A DNA stretch of 64,000 bases from NCBI GenBank assembly GCA_027946555.1, contig JAPEVC010000108.1, forward strand, positions 55,340-119,339. Reading direction: 5' to 3'. Shown here in pieces: positions 1 to 12,059 of the stretch. Within the stretch, counting starts at the first letter, position 1. The number at the start of each line of letters is the position of its first letter. The stretch is from Gnomoniopsis sp. IMI 355080 (Eukaryota > Ascomycota > Sordariomycetes > Diaporthales > Gnomoniaceae). Under the pieces are notes generated by a model. The model did no database searches and was not told the origin of the DNA. It saw only the letters and a program-made list of their open reading frames with translations. Position numbers and translations under genes: made by a program.

Positions 1-1891
1 GCGGCAGGATCGCCAGCCAACACCGTTGCGTTCTTGCTCCTTTTGCCAACATTGTCATTGGGGTTTGTCTATCTGGTCGCATATATGACCTCGTCACTCA
101 ACAAATTCCCGGGACCACCTTTGGCGTGTACGTCTAGGAACAAGTTCGGCTGTAGCGATAGTGAACTAATCCATCAAACAGCTTGGTCCAACCTCTGGCG
201 TATGTATCACGCTTACAAGGGCTCTATGCATACGGCCACTGAGAAGATGCACGCAAAGTATGGGCCAGTCGTCAGACTGGCTCCGAACCATATCGATCTT
301 GACTACGACAAAAGTGCCGGACTGATCAAGACTTGTTTCGATACGAAGGGTGTCTGGAGAAAGGTGCGAAATTCCTTTCATGTCGTATCCCTAAGTCTCG
401 TTGTTCTGCTAGCTATGGCGTCTTGGGTCCAATTTCTGAGTTTTTTCTACCGCAGTCCGACTGGCATGCCGTCAGTGGCTTCAAAGTTGGCGGTGAGATA
501 TTTTACAATATCTTTAGTGAAGTCCGTCCTGCCGAACATAGCCGTATGAAGAAACCTGTCGCCAAGTACTGGACCACGAGCTCCGTGGCTCGCATGGAAC
601 CGCACGTCGACTCAGTCGTGGCTTTCTTTGCTAAGCAGCTTGAAAGCAAGTTTGCCACAGGTGGTGAAGAAAAGGAGATGGGCAAGTCATTCGATTTCGG
701 GGATTGGTGCATGTTCTGTAAGTTCAAACCTGCCATGGACATTGAGAGATGGAAATTAACAAGGCATCCTCTGTAAGTCGGCTGGGATGCAGTGGCCAAA
801 ACCACCATGAGCAAGCGAATCGGATATCTAGATCATGGCTACGACTTCGATGGTACTCTCGCTGTGTCGGAGAAAGCCTCACTCTACCTTGTTACCGTTG
901 GGATGTATCCAACCTTGGACAGCTTCCTTGACAAAAACCCGGTCTATCGCATTGGACCTCCAACATACACCAATATGGCCAACCTTGCAGTTAAGCTTCT
1001 TACGGAGCGCCTGACTGGGCAGGACTCACATGACCCTGAGGGCAACACGGACTTCATGGATCTCTACATTGAAGCGTCAGGTCAATACCCAGATTTTGTG
1101 GACAACGCCATGATCGTCAGCTGTAAGACATCCTTTTCAATGGGTGACACGCACCCGAGAACTTAGCCGCGTGAAATACTGACCATGGGCTTTTTTGGGC
1201 GGCCACAGACATGACTGTCAACCTGGCAGCTGGGGCTGATACAAGCGCCGCGGCCCTGCGGTCCATTTTCTACCTATCCCTCAAGCACCCGCGCGTCTGG
1301 ACCAGACTGGAGGAAGCCGTCCTCGCAGCCCCGTTTGCCCGGCCCGAGACTCTCCATCTACCCGCCCCATACGCCCAAGCACGCGCCATCCCTTACCTCG
1401 AAGCCGTCATCCGCGAGGCCCTCCGTCTCATTCCCGGCGAGATGTTCCCGCAAGAGCGCATCGTCCCGGCTGGGGGTCTCACACTGCCGGACGGGCAGTT
1501 TGTCCAACAAGGCACGGCGGTGGGGTTCACCTCGTATGTCATGCACCGAAACAAGGCCGTCTGGGGCGCGGATGCGTACGAGTTCCGGCCCGAGCGGTTC
1601 CTTCGCGGGGAAGGGGAGTCGGAGGGTGCGTTTGCGGAGAGGATGAGGGCATACAATGACTGCGACCTGTCGTTTGGAGCGGGGAGCCGCAAGTGCATTG
1701 GCATGAATTTTGGGCTGATGGAAGTATACAAGTCAGTGGCGACGCTGGTCGCTATGTTTGACTTTGAATTGGACACTACGGAGGAGTGGACACTCAAGGC
1801 CCACTTGTTTCCGAGAGCGACGGGAATTACATGCCGTATTCGCAAAAGGCAAGGAATGGAGCTTAGGAACGACATTGACATGAGCAACTGA
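1..1891 (+). CDS. cytochrome P450 monooxygenase (5' partial)
   Basis: A heme-thiolate monooxygenase, probably anchored in the endoplasmic reticulum. The frame is open from base 1, so the start lies outside the window. Four exons join in frame: 1..363, 456..717, 778..1122 and 1209..1891 (introns of 92, 60 and 86 bp), giving 550 residues here. Visible hallmarks are a hydrophobic N-terminal segment followed by FPGPP, the oxygen-binding I-helix AAGADTSA, the K-helix ExxR in EAVIREALR, and the heme loop FGAGSRKCIG with its axial cysteine. From memory of the family it resembles the pisatin demethylase-like and benzoate-hydroxylase-like ascomycete P450s; the substrate cannot be predicted. No other secondary-metabolism gene is visible nearby. 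Apparent breaks between reading frames are all explained by canonical introns, so I see no sign that it is a pseudogene. Confidence 0.9.
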
Positions 1892-3258
1892 TAATGATCA
1901 AACGAACAGTCATACGGTACAGAGGATATACTTATCAGCTTGTCTAGTAAAAGAATATTCAATAGTCGGTGCGGCTAGCCTTCCAGTCTCGGATCCTCTA
2001 AGCCTGTTTGTGTTCTTGCTAGAAGTCCGGTATTTTGGCGCCTGTAGTCAACATATGGACTACTAGTAGGTCAAGATGCAAGGCTAACCCCAATCCCACG
2101 TTTCGGTTGCCATGCGTCAGGATCGAAGCTCTTATGAGAACAGGCGCTGGAACTAGTGCAAGTGGCGCTATCAAGTGACAGAACGCGTCCGTCTGAGACG
2201 TAGAGTGAGCATTTTGAAGCCTTCCACGGGATTCGGCTCTACAATCTACGCTGATGGGCAATTGTCGTTTAGTGGCAGGCGGAACGTCCAAGCAAGGTGT
2301 TATGTTTGTTGCGGCTAAGCGGGTCGACGATTCGGAACTTGATGCCGACGGCTCTGAAATGGCATCGTACAAGTATACGGTATGTTGCAAGCGACTGCTT
2401 GCTGTAGGAAATTGGATTTCTTGGTGGAGTCATGTGCGCTGCTATACGTACTATGGTACAGTACCTATATACGAACGCAGTCATGTGCTGGCAAATGAGA
2501 CAAGATGTCGGCAACAAAGATCGGCTTGGGCAATAACGGATCAAAATCTACGGAGGGCGATCACAGGCCTGGTTTCCCGGGCACGGCAACTTACACAAGC
2601 GTATCTGTCGTATCAAGCTGCCATGCACCATACACGAGGTTGCGGAGACGACTGGTCACTTGGCTTTTGCTCGGCTGTCGATAGGCGAGCCTTCAGCTCC
2701 CTCGTGCGTGACCTGGGTGCTGTTGCGATGCAGGTGAAACGAGTAGCTTGCGTCGCAGAGATGGGTCGATCGCCTCAAATCTGGTAGGTAGTCTTGACCA
2801 ACCTGGAGCTGAGATCGGACCGAGTGACCTGAGTCCGGAGGTTTTTTGATAACGATTCATACTTGGTACCAATTGGGGTCAATTTCGAATCCTGAGTGGG
2901 GATACTTTTTTTTTATCATTTTTGGGTTTTGCAATTTTGTGATGGATTTAGCTTCTGGAGTTCGAGCCGCTGCGTGACCCCCGGACATGAACCTTGTTTG
3001 TGGAACTGGCCCCGAAATGTCAAAGGAACTGCGGACATTGACCAACGCGACGTTGTGTTTCGTAGAACTGGACCTAACCAATTCATCATCCCAAATCCTC
3101 ATTCGCAGCGCACGAGCACCGCGGGTGATTTGCATGCCTCAACCAAGGTTTCCATAGTGCTGGGGACGTTGATGATGCGTCATCTGCAGAACATGGCGCC
3201 ACAGAGAATGTACTTTAATCAACATCTGCACGGAGTGTACCACGGGGCTGGTGTATTA

Positions 3259-3282
3259 CCATGTACTGTACCATGTACTGTA
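3259..3282. repeat. 12-bp tandem repeat, two copies
   Basis: The 12-base unit CCATGTACTGTA is repeated twice without mismatch. It lies in non-coding DNA; a related TACTGTAC-rich patch occurs near 9160..9200. Confidence 0.8.
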
Positions 3283-3447
3283 CAAAAGGGTTTCTGCGAC
3301 CGTGTGCTATGTCCTTCCATACCCTTACTACCTAGGTATGTTATCCCGGCGAGGTATTGGCCGGGCCAATTTCCTCGCCTTGATAGGATTCCTGGGCCTT
3401 GCCAGGATTCATTCCAAATTTTCGCGTCGTCAGTGTGCAGCAACGTT

Positions 3448-3474
3448 TTGCCAGGCTTGCCAGGCTTGCCAGGC
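3448..3474. repeat. 9-bp tandem repeat, three copies
   Basis: Three perfect copies of TTGCCAGGC lie head to tail in non-coding DNA. A similar but not identical 9-base triplet array is found at 59267..59293. Confidence 0.8.
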
Positions 3475-5173
3475 GCCAAAGGGGAAGAGAAAAAGGGAGA
3501 ATGGGGACAGCTAAGCATAAATTTGGTAACAGGTTTGACCTTGCATGGTCTGGGCCGTCTCCTGGCCTTGAGTGGCCGAGGAGGTCGAGATGACGGGCTG
3601 CGGCTCAATGGGAGAGCGTCGCAGTGTGCAATTCTGGAGTGGAGCACTGTTGGTTTGGGATTGATGTCTCTGAAACTCGGAATAACAGCCCGATAATTGC
3701 ATGTATCTGTACCAAAATGGACCCAATGGCCAAGATAGGCTCAGATTGATCGACGCCAATCGCTGCCATGCGATATTCATACTCGACTGTCTACTGCCTG
3801 GGGTCAGTATGTATGTACGGAAATACTGCATATGCGATATACCTGCTCTTTCGTCAAGGTGCATTGCAGGCTGTGCAGCTGAGACTAAGCCCCAATCAGA
3901 GCCAGTTCGGCGAATGAGGAACGCCACCACCTGCGGATAAAGTCAAGAAATTCCAAGGCCCCAGGAACATCTCGGGACGTTGCGTGGCGGGCTGGGTGGG
4001 TGGCCCCCACCCCACAAGACCCAAAGTCAGCGTGGCGGCCGAGCTGCAACTTGGCTGCTGCATTGGCATCGAATGACCTGCTTGTTCGGGGCCGATTAAA
4101 TCATCTGTCATTGTCAAGCCTCAACCAAAAGGGAATCGAGGATTGGGAAGGGAAGCTATGCCGGCAACCTTCCCGTATACGCCGGGCACCTGTTTATTAT
4201 AGTTCACTGAACTCGAACTAACGTCTCACGGGAACAATGACGGAAGAAGCCTTGGGCAGTTATTTGTAAAGGGCATAAGCATTTTCTTGGCACTACGTAG
4301 GCCCACCTGATTTCAAGATCTGCAGCAAATATGCGCATGGTAAGTCATGATGCTGAAATATCATGACACTCGAGAGTGGCTTTGGAAGGAATGATGATAT
4401 TGCAGAACCGGAAAACGGATACAATGATAATGAGTATATGCATCTCAATCTCTGCTAAGGTTACCGCATCTAGTTGAGAGCAATCCCTGTTCGGAGACAG
4501 GGATCTGATAAGCGACTCCCTGGGTCGACTCCACTTCTCCCCGTTGCAGTTGCTCCAGACGAGTCTGGTCCCTTCAAGTCGGTGTCTCGTCCTGCTGCAC
4601 TTGCACTCCTCTGTGCCTTCGATTGATCTTCGACGCTACTGTCCTGACCTCACCTCTTCCACCTCTCCTTTGCGGAAGATAGTCACGACCTCACCAGCTA
4701 TTACACATCTCGTATTGGCACATGTAGTTGCCATCCACTTGCATTCGACGAAAACAATACCATCATCGAAACGCTGCTATTGCTCAATAGATGACCGAGG
4801 GCGCCGAGAGCGTGTGAATTGGCCCCGAAGGGAGGAAGACGACCCCGACTGCTCTGCTGTTTCGGGCGACTTGCGACGGCACCTACTCGACCACGAGTGA
4901 CAAAATATCACCTGGAAAGAGTCGGACTCTGATCCTGTCGAATCTCGCTGCATTATTCCATCAATGTTGTCAGGAAGCGCCCCGGACGAAACTTCGAACT
5001 TGCACACAGACCCTGCGACCGGGGAAACTCACTCGCGATAGAGACACAAACAACACGATCGGACTGGGTGAGACACTCGTTCCGCCGCGTCTTGACGGCG
5101 CTGGCCCGACTCGCCACCAGTCTCTCTCTTCTCATTCTCCTGGCACTTGTCCGTTTGGGCATCCGCCGCCACG

Positions 5174-7428
5174 ATGCTACGACCAGCGTCCCCGCTATCA
5201 GTACTGCTGTTCCTTGCGTTCGGCTTGCTCCTGATTGCAGTTCTCTCCACTCCTATCATACAATCTATACCGTTGGGCTCCTTCAACGGCTTCACCTTTG
5301 GTGTTTTCGGCTATTGCGATGGCACCACCTGCAGTTCGATTGAGATCGGCTACTCTACTCGTATGTTCCTGACCCAAGACCCACTAAACTTCCCTCGGAC
5401 CTCAGCGCGTCAGGATGCTGATCAACTGTCACACAGAATCCCTCGGCCAAGATGGCAGTGAGAGTGACTTCGACCTACCAACCTCTACCAGGTCAACACT
5501 CTCCACTATCCTGATTGTGCATCCCGTTGCAGCATTGGTCACTTTGATCAATCTGATACTCGCCTTAGTATCTCATCTTCATTCCCCTTCGCATTCTTCC
5601 AGGTATCTACTCGCCGTATTCCTCGTCAGCATCCTCGACCTTGTCCTCTGTCTCTTGGCGTTCCTGGTCGATGTATTGCTTTTCGTTCCTCACATGGCCT
5701 TCGGGTCTTACTTTGTGCTGGCGGCGACCATTCTCGTTGCTCTCGGCACCGTGGTCTCATGTGCCATGCGCAGGACCATTGTTAGCCGCAAGGCAAGAAA
5801 GAAGCGTATCGCTGAAAATGCCGAAATGAGCGGAGAGAACTACTACAACAGAGTCAACAAGGATGCTATTGTTTCGCCCACAGGTCAACCGACCATGCCC
5901 ATTGTCAGTGGCGCAAATGGTGTTCCGGCCGACAAGTTACCCGCCTTCGCCTCCTTCGAGAACAAAGATGGCAGCGATGAGCGCATCCCTCTGACAGCAC
6001 GCAGCCCATCGAATCGTTCACCAAACAATCCGGCAATGGACATCAACAATTCGGAAGCCATGTACAACGGGCCAGTCGGTCCTGGTCCTCGTAGGCAACC
6101 TTCGAGGGACCAGTATGGAAATCCCATCCCTCCGCCTCCGGATGCATATGGCATGCGACGACCATCTGTCGACAGCCAGCGCTCGCGGGGCCGTGGCGGA
6201 CCGGGCCCTGGACCTGGCGGATACCGTGGCCGCGGTGGTTATGGTCCTCCTCGTGGCGGGTATGGCCCGTACGGTCCTGGACCCGGCCGAGGTGGATACG
6301 GCCCACCCGGTCGCGGAGGCTACGGCCCACCTCCAGGCCGTGGAGGATATGGGCCCCCACCAAGAGGCTATGGTGGTCCTATGATGCGAGGTGGACGGCC
6401 TGCACCACCACCTCCGAGCTACAACTCAGGACCGTACGACCGCAGAGGCTCTCCTGCTGTGGAGTTCGACCCTTACGGAGCAAGGCAGCCGTCTCCCGGG
6501 CCCCCATCAGCCCCAGGCTATGCCATGAACAACTTGAACCCGTCCATGCCTAGTGTCTCAACTGGGAATAGCTACGAAGCCTATAATCCCAATCGGGAGT
6601 CGGATCTACCCCGAGCGGAGTCCCCGCCGCCTCTGCCAGGAAGTGAACGCGATCTTGCAGCTCCAGCAGCCATGGGGATGAATGCACGGACTGGCACATC
6701 TGGTACACCTGAACAAGGCCCACAGTTTAGAGATAGTGATGCCGATATCATGGGCATGGTTGGTTTGCAGCAAGGGCGAGCCACACCATCCAACCGCCAC
6801 GATACGTATATGTCTGCCAGCCAATACAGCCAGCCAGACGAGTAAGCAGATCGACAGAAGTGTCAGCCGGGACTTGTTTTAGCTAACGTCTGATAGTACG
6901 TACGAACCACCGCGGGCAGGTTGGGAGCAAAATGCTGGGCGCAGTTCTCCCGCTCAGACTGTTCATCCATCCGCCTTGCCTCCCCCACTGCGACCAGGCT
7001 TTGGTCCTGGAGGACGGGCTAGTCCTGGCATTGGACAGTCCCCAAAGGAGACATCATACGTCGAGGACGTTGATCCTCGTTTCGCTGAGCCTTCCGTAGT
7101 GGCCCCTCCTCTTTTCAGATCCACGTCACCTCTTGCTGCGATCGACACTGATCAGACATATGATAGCATCCCTGAAGGAGCGCGAAGCCCAGCTGAGTCT
7201 GAGCATTCGACGTTCACGTCAATAAGCCAGCGAGGTATCAATCCTCGATGGCCCGGCAACCAGCCTGCGTATCAAGGCATGGGCATGGGCATTCCTGAAA
7301 GAAAGCCGGTCCCACAGCAACAACAACTTAACAATATGTTGTTGGACAACAACCCTGATTTCAACCTGCAGCTACCCGGGCGAGGAGCTGGTCGTGGCGG
7401 TCGGCCCTTCCCTCCTCCTGGCAGGTAA
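5174..7428 (+). CDS. palI: pH-response regulator PalI/Rim9
   Basis: Plasma-membrane protein of the ambient-pH (Pal/Rim) pathway; in the family it helps place the PalH/Rim21 sensor at the membrane, upstream of PacC activation. Exons 5174..5360, 5437..6841 and 6897..7428 give 707 residues. The start sits in a good context (GCCACGATG) directly before a hydrophobic segment. Four membrane segments are visible: near residues 10-30, 90-113, 125-150 and 155-180. They include the family-typical ILIVHPVAAL and the end CAMRRTIVSRKARKKRIAEN. After the last membrane segment comes a long cytoplasmic tail rich in Gly, Pro, Arg and Tyr, with repeated GRGGYGPP-type units at about residues 270-345. The tail is much longer than the membrane domain, as in other filamentous-fungal PalI proteins and unlike yeast Rim9. 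The second intron (55 bp) is needed to reach the last exon. Confidence 0.93.
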
Positions 7429-10400
7429 CAGCATCGCGCATTTCTGATTGCATTGGCGCCGCTCCTGATGAGCGATCATCACCGAGTTTGGACTTCAATG
7501 TTCCGTTTGGCTGTCCATAGAACACACACTTCAATTCGCATTCACGGCGTTCGACTACGACAGAGCCCATTTGGACTCGGATTCAATTCAACCCATAATT
7601 TAGCCCCTGGCCAGGGCCAATATACCCACTCGGCTCGTCTGCCGGTCTTCTTCTCCGTGGGCATGGTCCTGGTGTATCCTGCATCTCAAACTTTCAGGTC
7701 CCCAGGCGCTCAAGCAGCGGAAGACGAGGGACGATTTCAACCTTGATTCGCTTCGGCCACTCGGTGTCGGTGGGGCTTTGAAATGCACCTACTGACATTC
7801 GGAGCGGAGCAATGGCCGAGTAACTCGCACAAAGGCCTACATGCCTTTTTTCAAAATTTCAAATTTCAATACCGATTTCACGGCACCACTTTTTGCTTCT
7901 TTGCTGGCGCCGGCTTTGGTTCTCAACATACATTTCCGAATCAGACGGCTCTCATAGGTGAGCTGTCGACTAAGATGACCGGCGGATGGGATGCCGGCAT
8001 CTTCCTTTGTGTTTGGTTCGGTATGGCCTTGCGTGAAAGCACGCATAGGCCTGCATTTGGGGACTACGATGAGGCTCAGGTGAGCATCTTGGGGATTTCC
8101 GAGGCAGAGCCAACGGGCTGCTTATGAACGACCCTTTTAAAAAGTGTCAGTATATAAGGTAGAGCTTGGAGCTCCTGGAGAGGTCCCAAAGAATCAGGCT
8201 CTGAGGACTGGAAACAACAAGAGACACATAACGTGATAGTTGCAGGCGATGACTCTGTCAAATGCGACTGCTCACGATGAGGAATGAATTGAGGATGTTG
8301 GCGGGAAGGGTCTCTTGGAGGGTCCAAGCTTGAGATGGGATGTGGAGGGGCAATAGGTTGGGACAACTGCAAAATACGAAGTGGGATCAGGGTAGATAGG
8401 GTTTTATGGATACAGACCAAAGCCTTTGTATCGGAATGGAACTGGGAACATCTACAAATTGATCAAAATCACGCTGGTGCTTGGTGAATAGGGAGCATGC
8501 TGAGGAAGTCGTCAGAAAGTGATGCCCGAGTGCCTGGCCCCGCCTATCCCGCAGCTACGTGGCGCTTGCTCGTAACGTTCTTTTGTCGTGCAATTGACGT
8601 GACCTGGACATTAGGTCATGTGAGATGTTCTAGATTCAACGTGTCGGTCGGAGTACGTTGTACTAGTGGTTTGATTTTCATCAGCGATCTTCAAGGTGTG
8701 TCGAAAAAGATGGTAGTGATTCCTTTTAGTGGAACATTGACTTTGGAATTGCTTCTGGGCCCACAGACGTGATGTGGGAATGAAGGGTCCCCATTTGTAG
8801 GGCTGAAGCTGAAACATACGGGAACTCATTTCTCTTAATTCCTGGGAATTTTCACCAATGCTACTGTACCAGACCTGCGAAATGAGCAAGGCGCCCTTTC
8901 CATGTCAGGACAGAAAGCTGTGGCAGATTTCACCAGCGATATAGTAAATGAGCAAAACCAAGAGCGGGTAACATCCATTTGGGGGAACCTGCCGCCCACC
9001 AGGTTTTCAGTACCATGGTATATACAACGCGACGATCAGGTAGACGTCACCCATACATGTGCTCCACACCTGGGACGAGCCAAAAAGACCCGGTGCTGTA
9101 ACTTGTGGGGGTGACACCAGCGCTTCCGCAAAGCGAGGGGATGGCGAGCGGTTAGATTAGGTACTGTACTGTGTACCCGATGTACTTACTGTATGTACCC
9201 AAGTATGGCCAGTACTGCGCTGGTAGGTCGGATTGATGAGCTGGCATGAACAGCACATACTTTGATAAACAAGCATTATTGTGGACAGTCTTCTCTTTCT
9301 TCCCGCCCCGGAGCAATAATCGAAACATGGCCATATTAAGGCCATATTAATAAAAGTGATGGGGGGAAGAAGCAGCACGACGACAGGGATGCAGGCTCTC
9401 TGGTCAATTTCTCCATTCCCAGGTCCATCTTTCCTCTAAAAAAAAGGTGGAGTGAAGAGAACGATTGGGCCGTGGAGAGGCCAAGTTGCCCTGCTTGGGG
9501 AGCATGATGAATTTTGAATTTGAATTTGGCCATGCCCAGCCAGTAGCACCTGACAGGAAGGGGGGGGGCCTACGGACTGCCTGTAATTTTAAAAGGGGGA
9601 AAATTACAAGATTATTGCCGCGGTCATGTCGACGAGCGGGAGGGTGCATAATCACTTTTTACCCCCCCCCCCTTCTCTTCCCCCCGAGTCGGGGATGCTG
9701 CTGGCTGGCATTCCACCCCCTTTTTGTATTCGTCTGATGCGTGGACTCTGCTTGCTGTTATTTGTGTATGTTACACAGGGACGAGAGGAACATGAGTGAA
9801 GGAGCGAAAAGGCCAATAAAAAAAAAAGAAAATTGGGGACCAGACTGGTTTCTTTTAACTCTCAGACCTCCTCGACCGGAAATGACCACTAATAATAGGT
9901 ACCTAAGGAGGTAGGTAGGTAGGTAGGTAGGTAGCTTAGATGCCAGCTTGGTTGGTTGATTTGGGTAGCGGGGATTTGGTGTACCGTGGGGATGGGTCTG
10001 GCTGATGTCTAGCCCCGAACTTGTTTTACATGGTACCTGTACCTAATCCGCTAGTGTGCCCCAAGTGCTGCTGTTCTTAACGGCTGGTTACCTACTCAGG
10101 TAGGCTTGGCACATAAAGTTACTGTTTACTGGATGGTGGACAAGTTTAGGTACGACAGTGGCGTGGAAATGTCAACATTTGGAAACCCACCACGTTAGGA
10201 GGTAATCTTTTTTATTAACTATCCGCTACCTGCTGAGAGGCAGCCCCCCCCCCCAGAATCGCCCCCACACATTTCATGGCTTTCCTAGCCCGCTGGCCCG
10301 GAAGTAGGTACGGATACAGTGCATTGGGTACCTGCAAGAGTGCAGGACCCCTGATGGACCCCTGCCCGCTCAAGCACATCCGCATTGCCGCTGTACGGTA

Positions 10401-12059
10401 CATACCTGCAGAAAGAATCCACTCTAATCAATCTCAAAGAGCCTTCCTTCTCTTTCCTGGTGTATCTGCTGCTCCCTCTCTTACGAAAGGCCTCTGTCCA
10501 TCTTGTCCTTGTTCTTTTTTCCCCCTCATCCATCACTCCCCCTCCCAAACAGAATCAAAAACGAATTCAAGGTCTGGGAAACCTGAACCAAGAGCGGCGC
10601 TCGGTCCCAACGTGTTAACCATAGTCATTATCATCCGATTGTTTGGACCCTTTCCCGGAAGACGATACCCACGCAAGCACGCATTATCGCTCTCCGTCAC
10701 GCAGTCACCAAACTCTCTCTCATACTGCTGAGGTTTTGCAGCTTTTTGTTGTTGATTGACGTGACATCTTTTCTTCACTCTCTTTAATCCGCTTTCCTCG
10801 CGATTACTTTTTGCAACGGCATTAATCCGATATCGACATTGTACGGTACCCCTGACTAGACTGCATCCGTCTAGCTCACTCCTCCACGCCGCCATCGTTT
10901 ATCTCAACACCATCGGATCGTCCCACCATACCATACCATACCACGCGCCCGGAATAGCACACAACAGGGCTTGTTACTATTTGGTCCAATCCCGTTTCCG
11001 GTAGGCCATAATTGGACTCTGGGGCTTGTGTGAAAGGCTGTACGTTGCCTTTTTACCCTTTCCTTCCCCCCTTTCGATTCCACGTTATTCCCAGAAGGTG
11101 CGATTGTGGTCAAGGGCCACCACCATCCAATAGCTATGGGAATCACTGCTGGGCCTGTTTGATGCACGAGGTAGATTAAATCTCCGAGCGTCAGTCAAGC
11201 GACAAATTCGCAGTGACACCGTCCCTAGAGTTGCACTCTTGGGTTTTATTTTTGGGGTGCCTGACGTCCTTTCAACAACTTTCACTCTCCTGCTCTCACT
11301 TTCCTTCACCTCGTCTCTACTCACCTGCCATCGATCAGCCTTGCAGTGCTTCCACAGTGCAGTGTTACATGCATGAGACCCGTCAACTGCGCTCGTGCTG
11401 TAGATCAATTACACTGCCAATTGTCTCGATTGATCTGCAGCCCATCTCCTTCCTGCCCACGCCAAGACACTGACGCTGTGCTGCTTTATTTAGCCAATTC
11501 GACCATCATTTAACAGTCTTTGGGCCATTTCCTTCGGGTCAAAGCAAGGCTGTTGGACGTTCCCTCGTCAATTTCCAAGTTCGAACCTCGTGTCCGCCTC
11601 GCAAGCAACTCCCGACACTGCAGTCCCCGGGCTTGTTCGAGCGACCCTTTCGTCTGAAACACTGCCCACCGGTCAAGACGCCGCGCGAATCGACATTGAT
11701 TGTCCTTGTCGCCCATCTCAAATTCCGCCGTGACCTTCGGACTCGTAAGGCGCCGAAGCATTGAGCAAGCAAATAGGCTTCGCGATTACCTGCGCTTGTA
11801 CAGATTCTGCGACATCTGCCTTTCCTCTCGGAAGCTCCGCCGTCGGTGTCCTCCCGATCGTCTTATCGCATCCAGTCTGGTCTGCGACTGCATAGCGCCG
11901 CAGCCCATCCCGACTTTCTATTCGGACGGCAGTATTCAGCACCCGTGAAACAGCGTTACTTCGCTTGAGCATTAAATTGCTACACGCCCTAGTGCCTTCC
12001 ACCCCCGGCTGGTTGGCAGTAGCGTGTTGGACACACCCGGGATCGCCTTCCCTCAGAGC
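7429..12059. other. long intergenic region with low-complexity tracts
   Basis: No gene is supported over 4.6 kb between palI and aspE. The part from about 9400 to 10260 has homopolymer runs of G, C and A, a (GGTA)6 microsatellite and the motif GTACC in several places. The last roughly 1.6 kb upstream of aspE (10400..12059) is pyrimidine-rich with scattered short open frames and probably contains a long promoter and leader. None of the open frames of up to 150 codons here has domain or splice support. Confidence 0.55.
9910..9933. repeat. (GGTA)6 microsatellite
   Basis: Six uninterrupted GGTA units lie in non-coding DNA. The same tetramer is the half-site of the TACCTAGGTA palindrome seen elsewhere between genes. 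Confidence 0.9.

Larger units (their letters stand above)
1892..5173. other. intergenic region and palI leader
   Basis: No gene is supported in these 3.3 kb. Open frames of 177 codons (2254..2787) and 266 codons (2896..3696) have no recognisable domain or plausible splice structure. The stretch holds two short tandem repeats (3259..3282 and 3448..3474) and one TACCTAGGTA palindrome (3329..3338). The last roughly 600 bases are pyrimidine-rich and probably belong to the palI promoter and 5' leader. Confidence 0.55.

Noticed and set aside
34..1166. Apparent frameshifts in the P450 gene
   Set aside because: The three frame changes coincide with GT-AG introns of 60-92 bp and the joined protein matches the family across every junction.
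2254..2787. 177-codon open frame
   Set aside because: Composition looks random (many Cys, Trp, Arg), no family resemblance.
2896..3696. 266-codon open frame on the plus strand
   Set aside because: No recognisable domain, repeat-rich DNA, no splice structure, and overlapping open frames of similar length on the other strand.
11570..11600. GTTCGAAC word as a tRNA B box
   Set aside because: No A box or cloverleaf partner could be found at the right distance.
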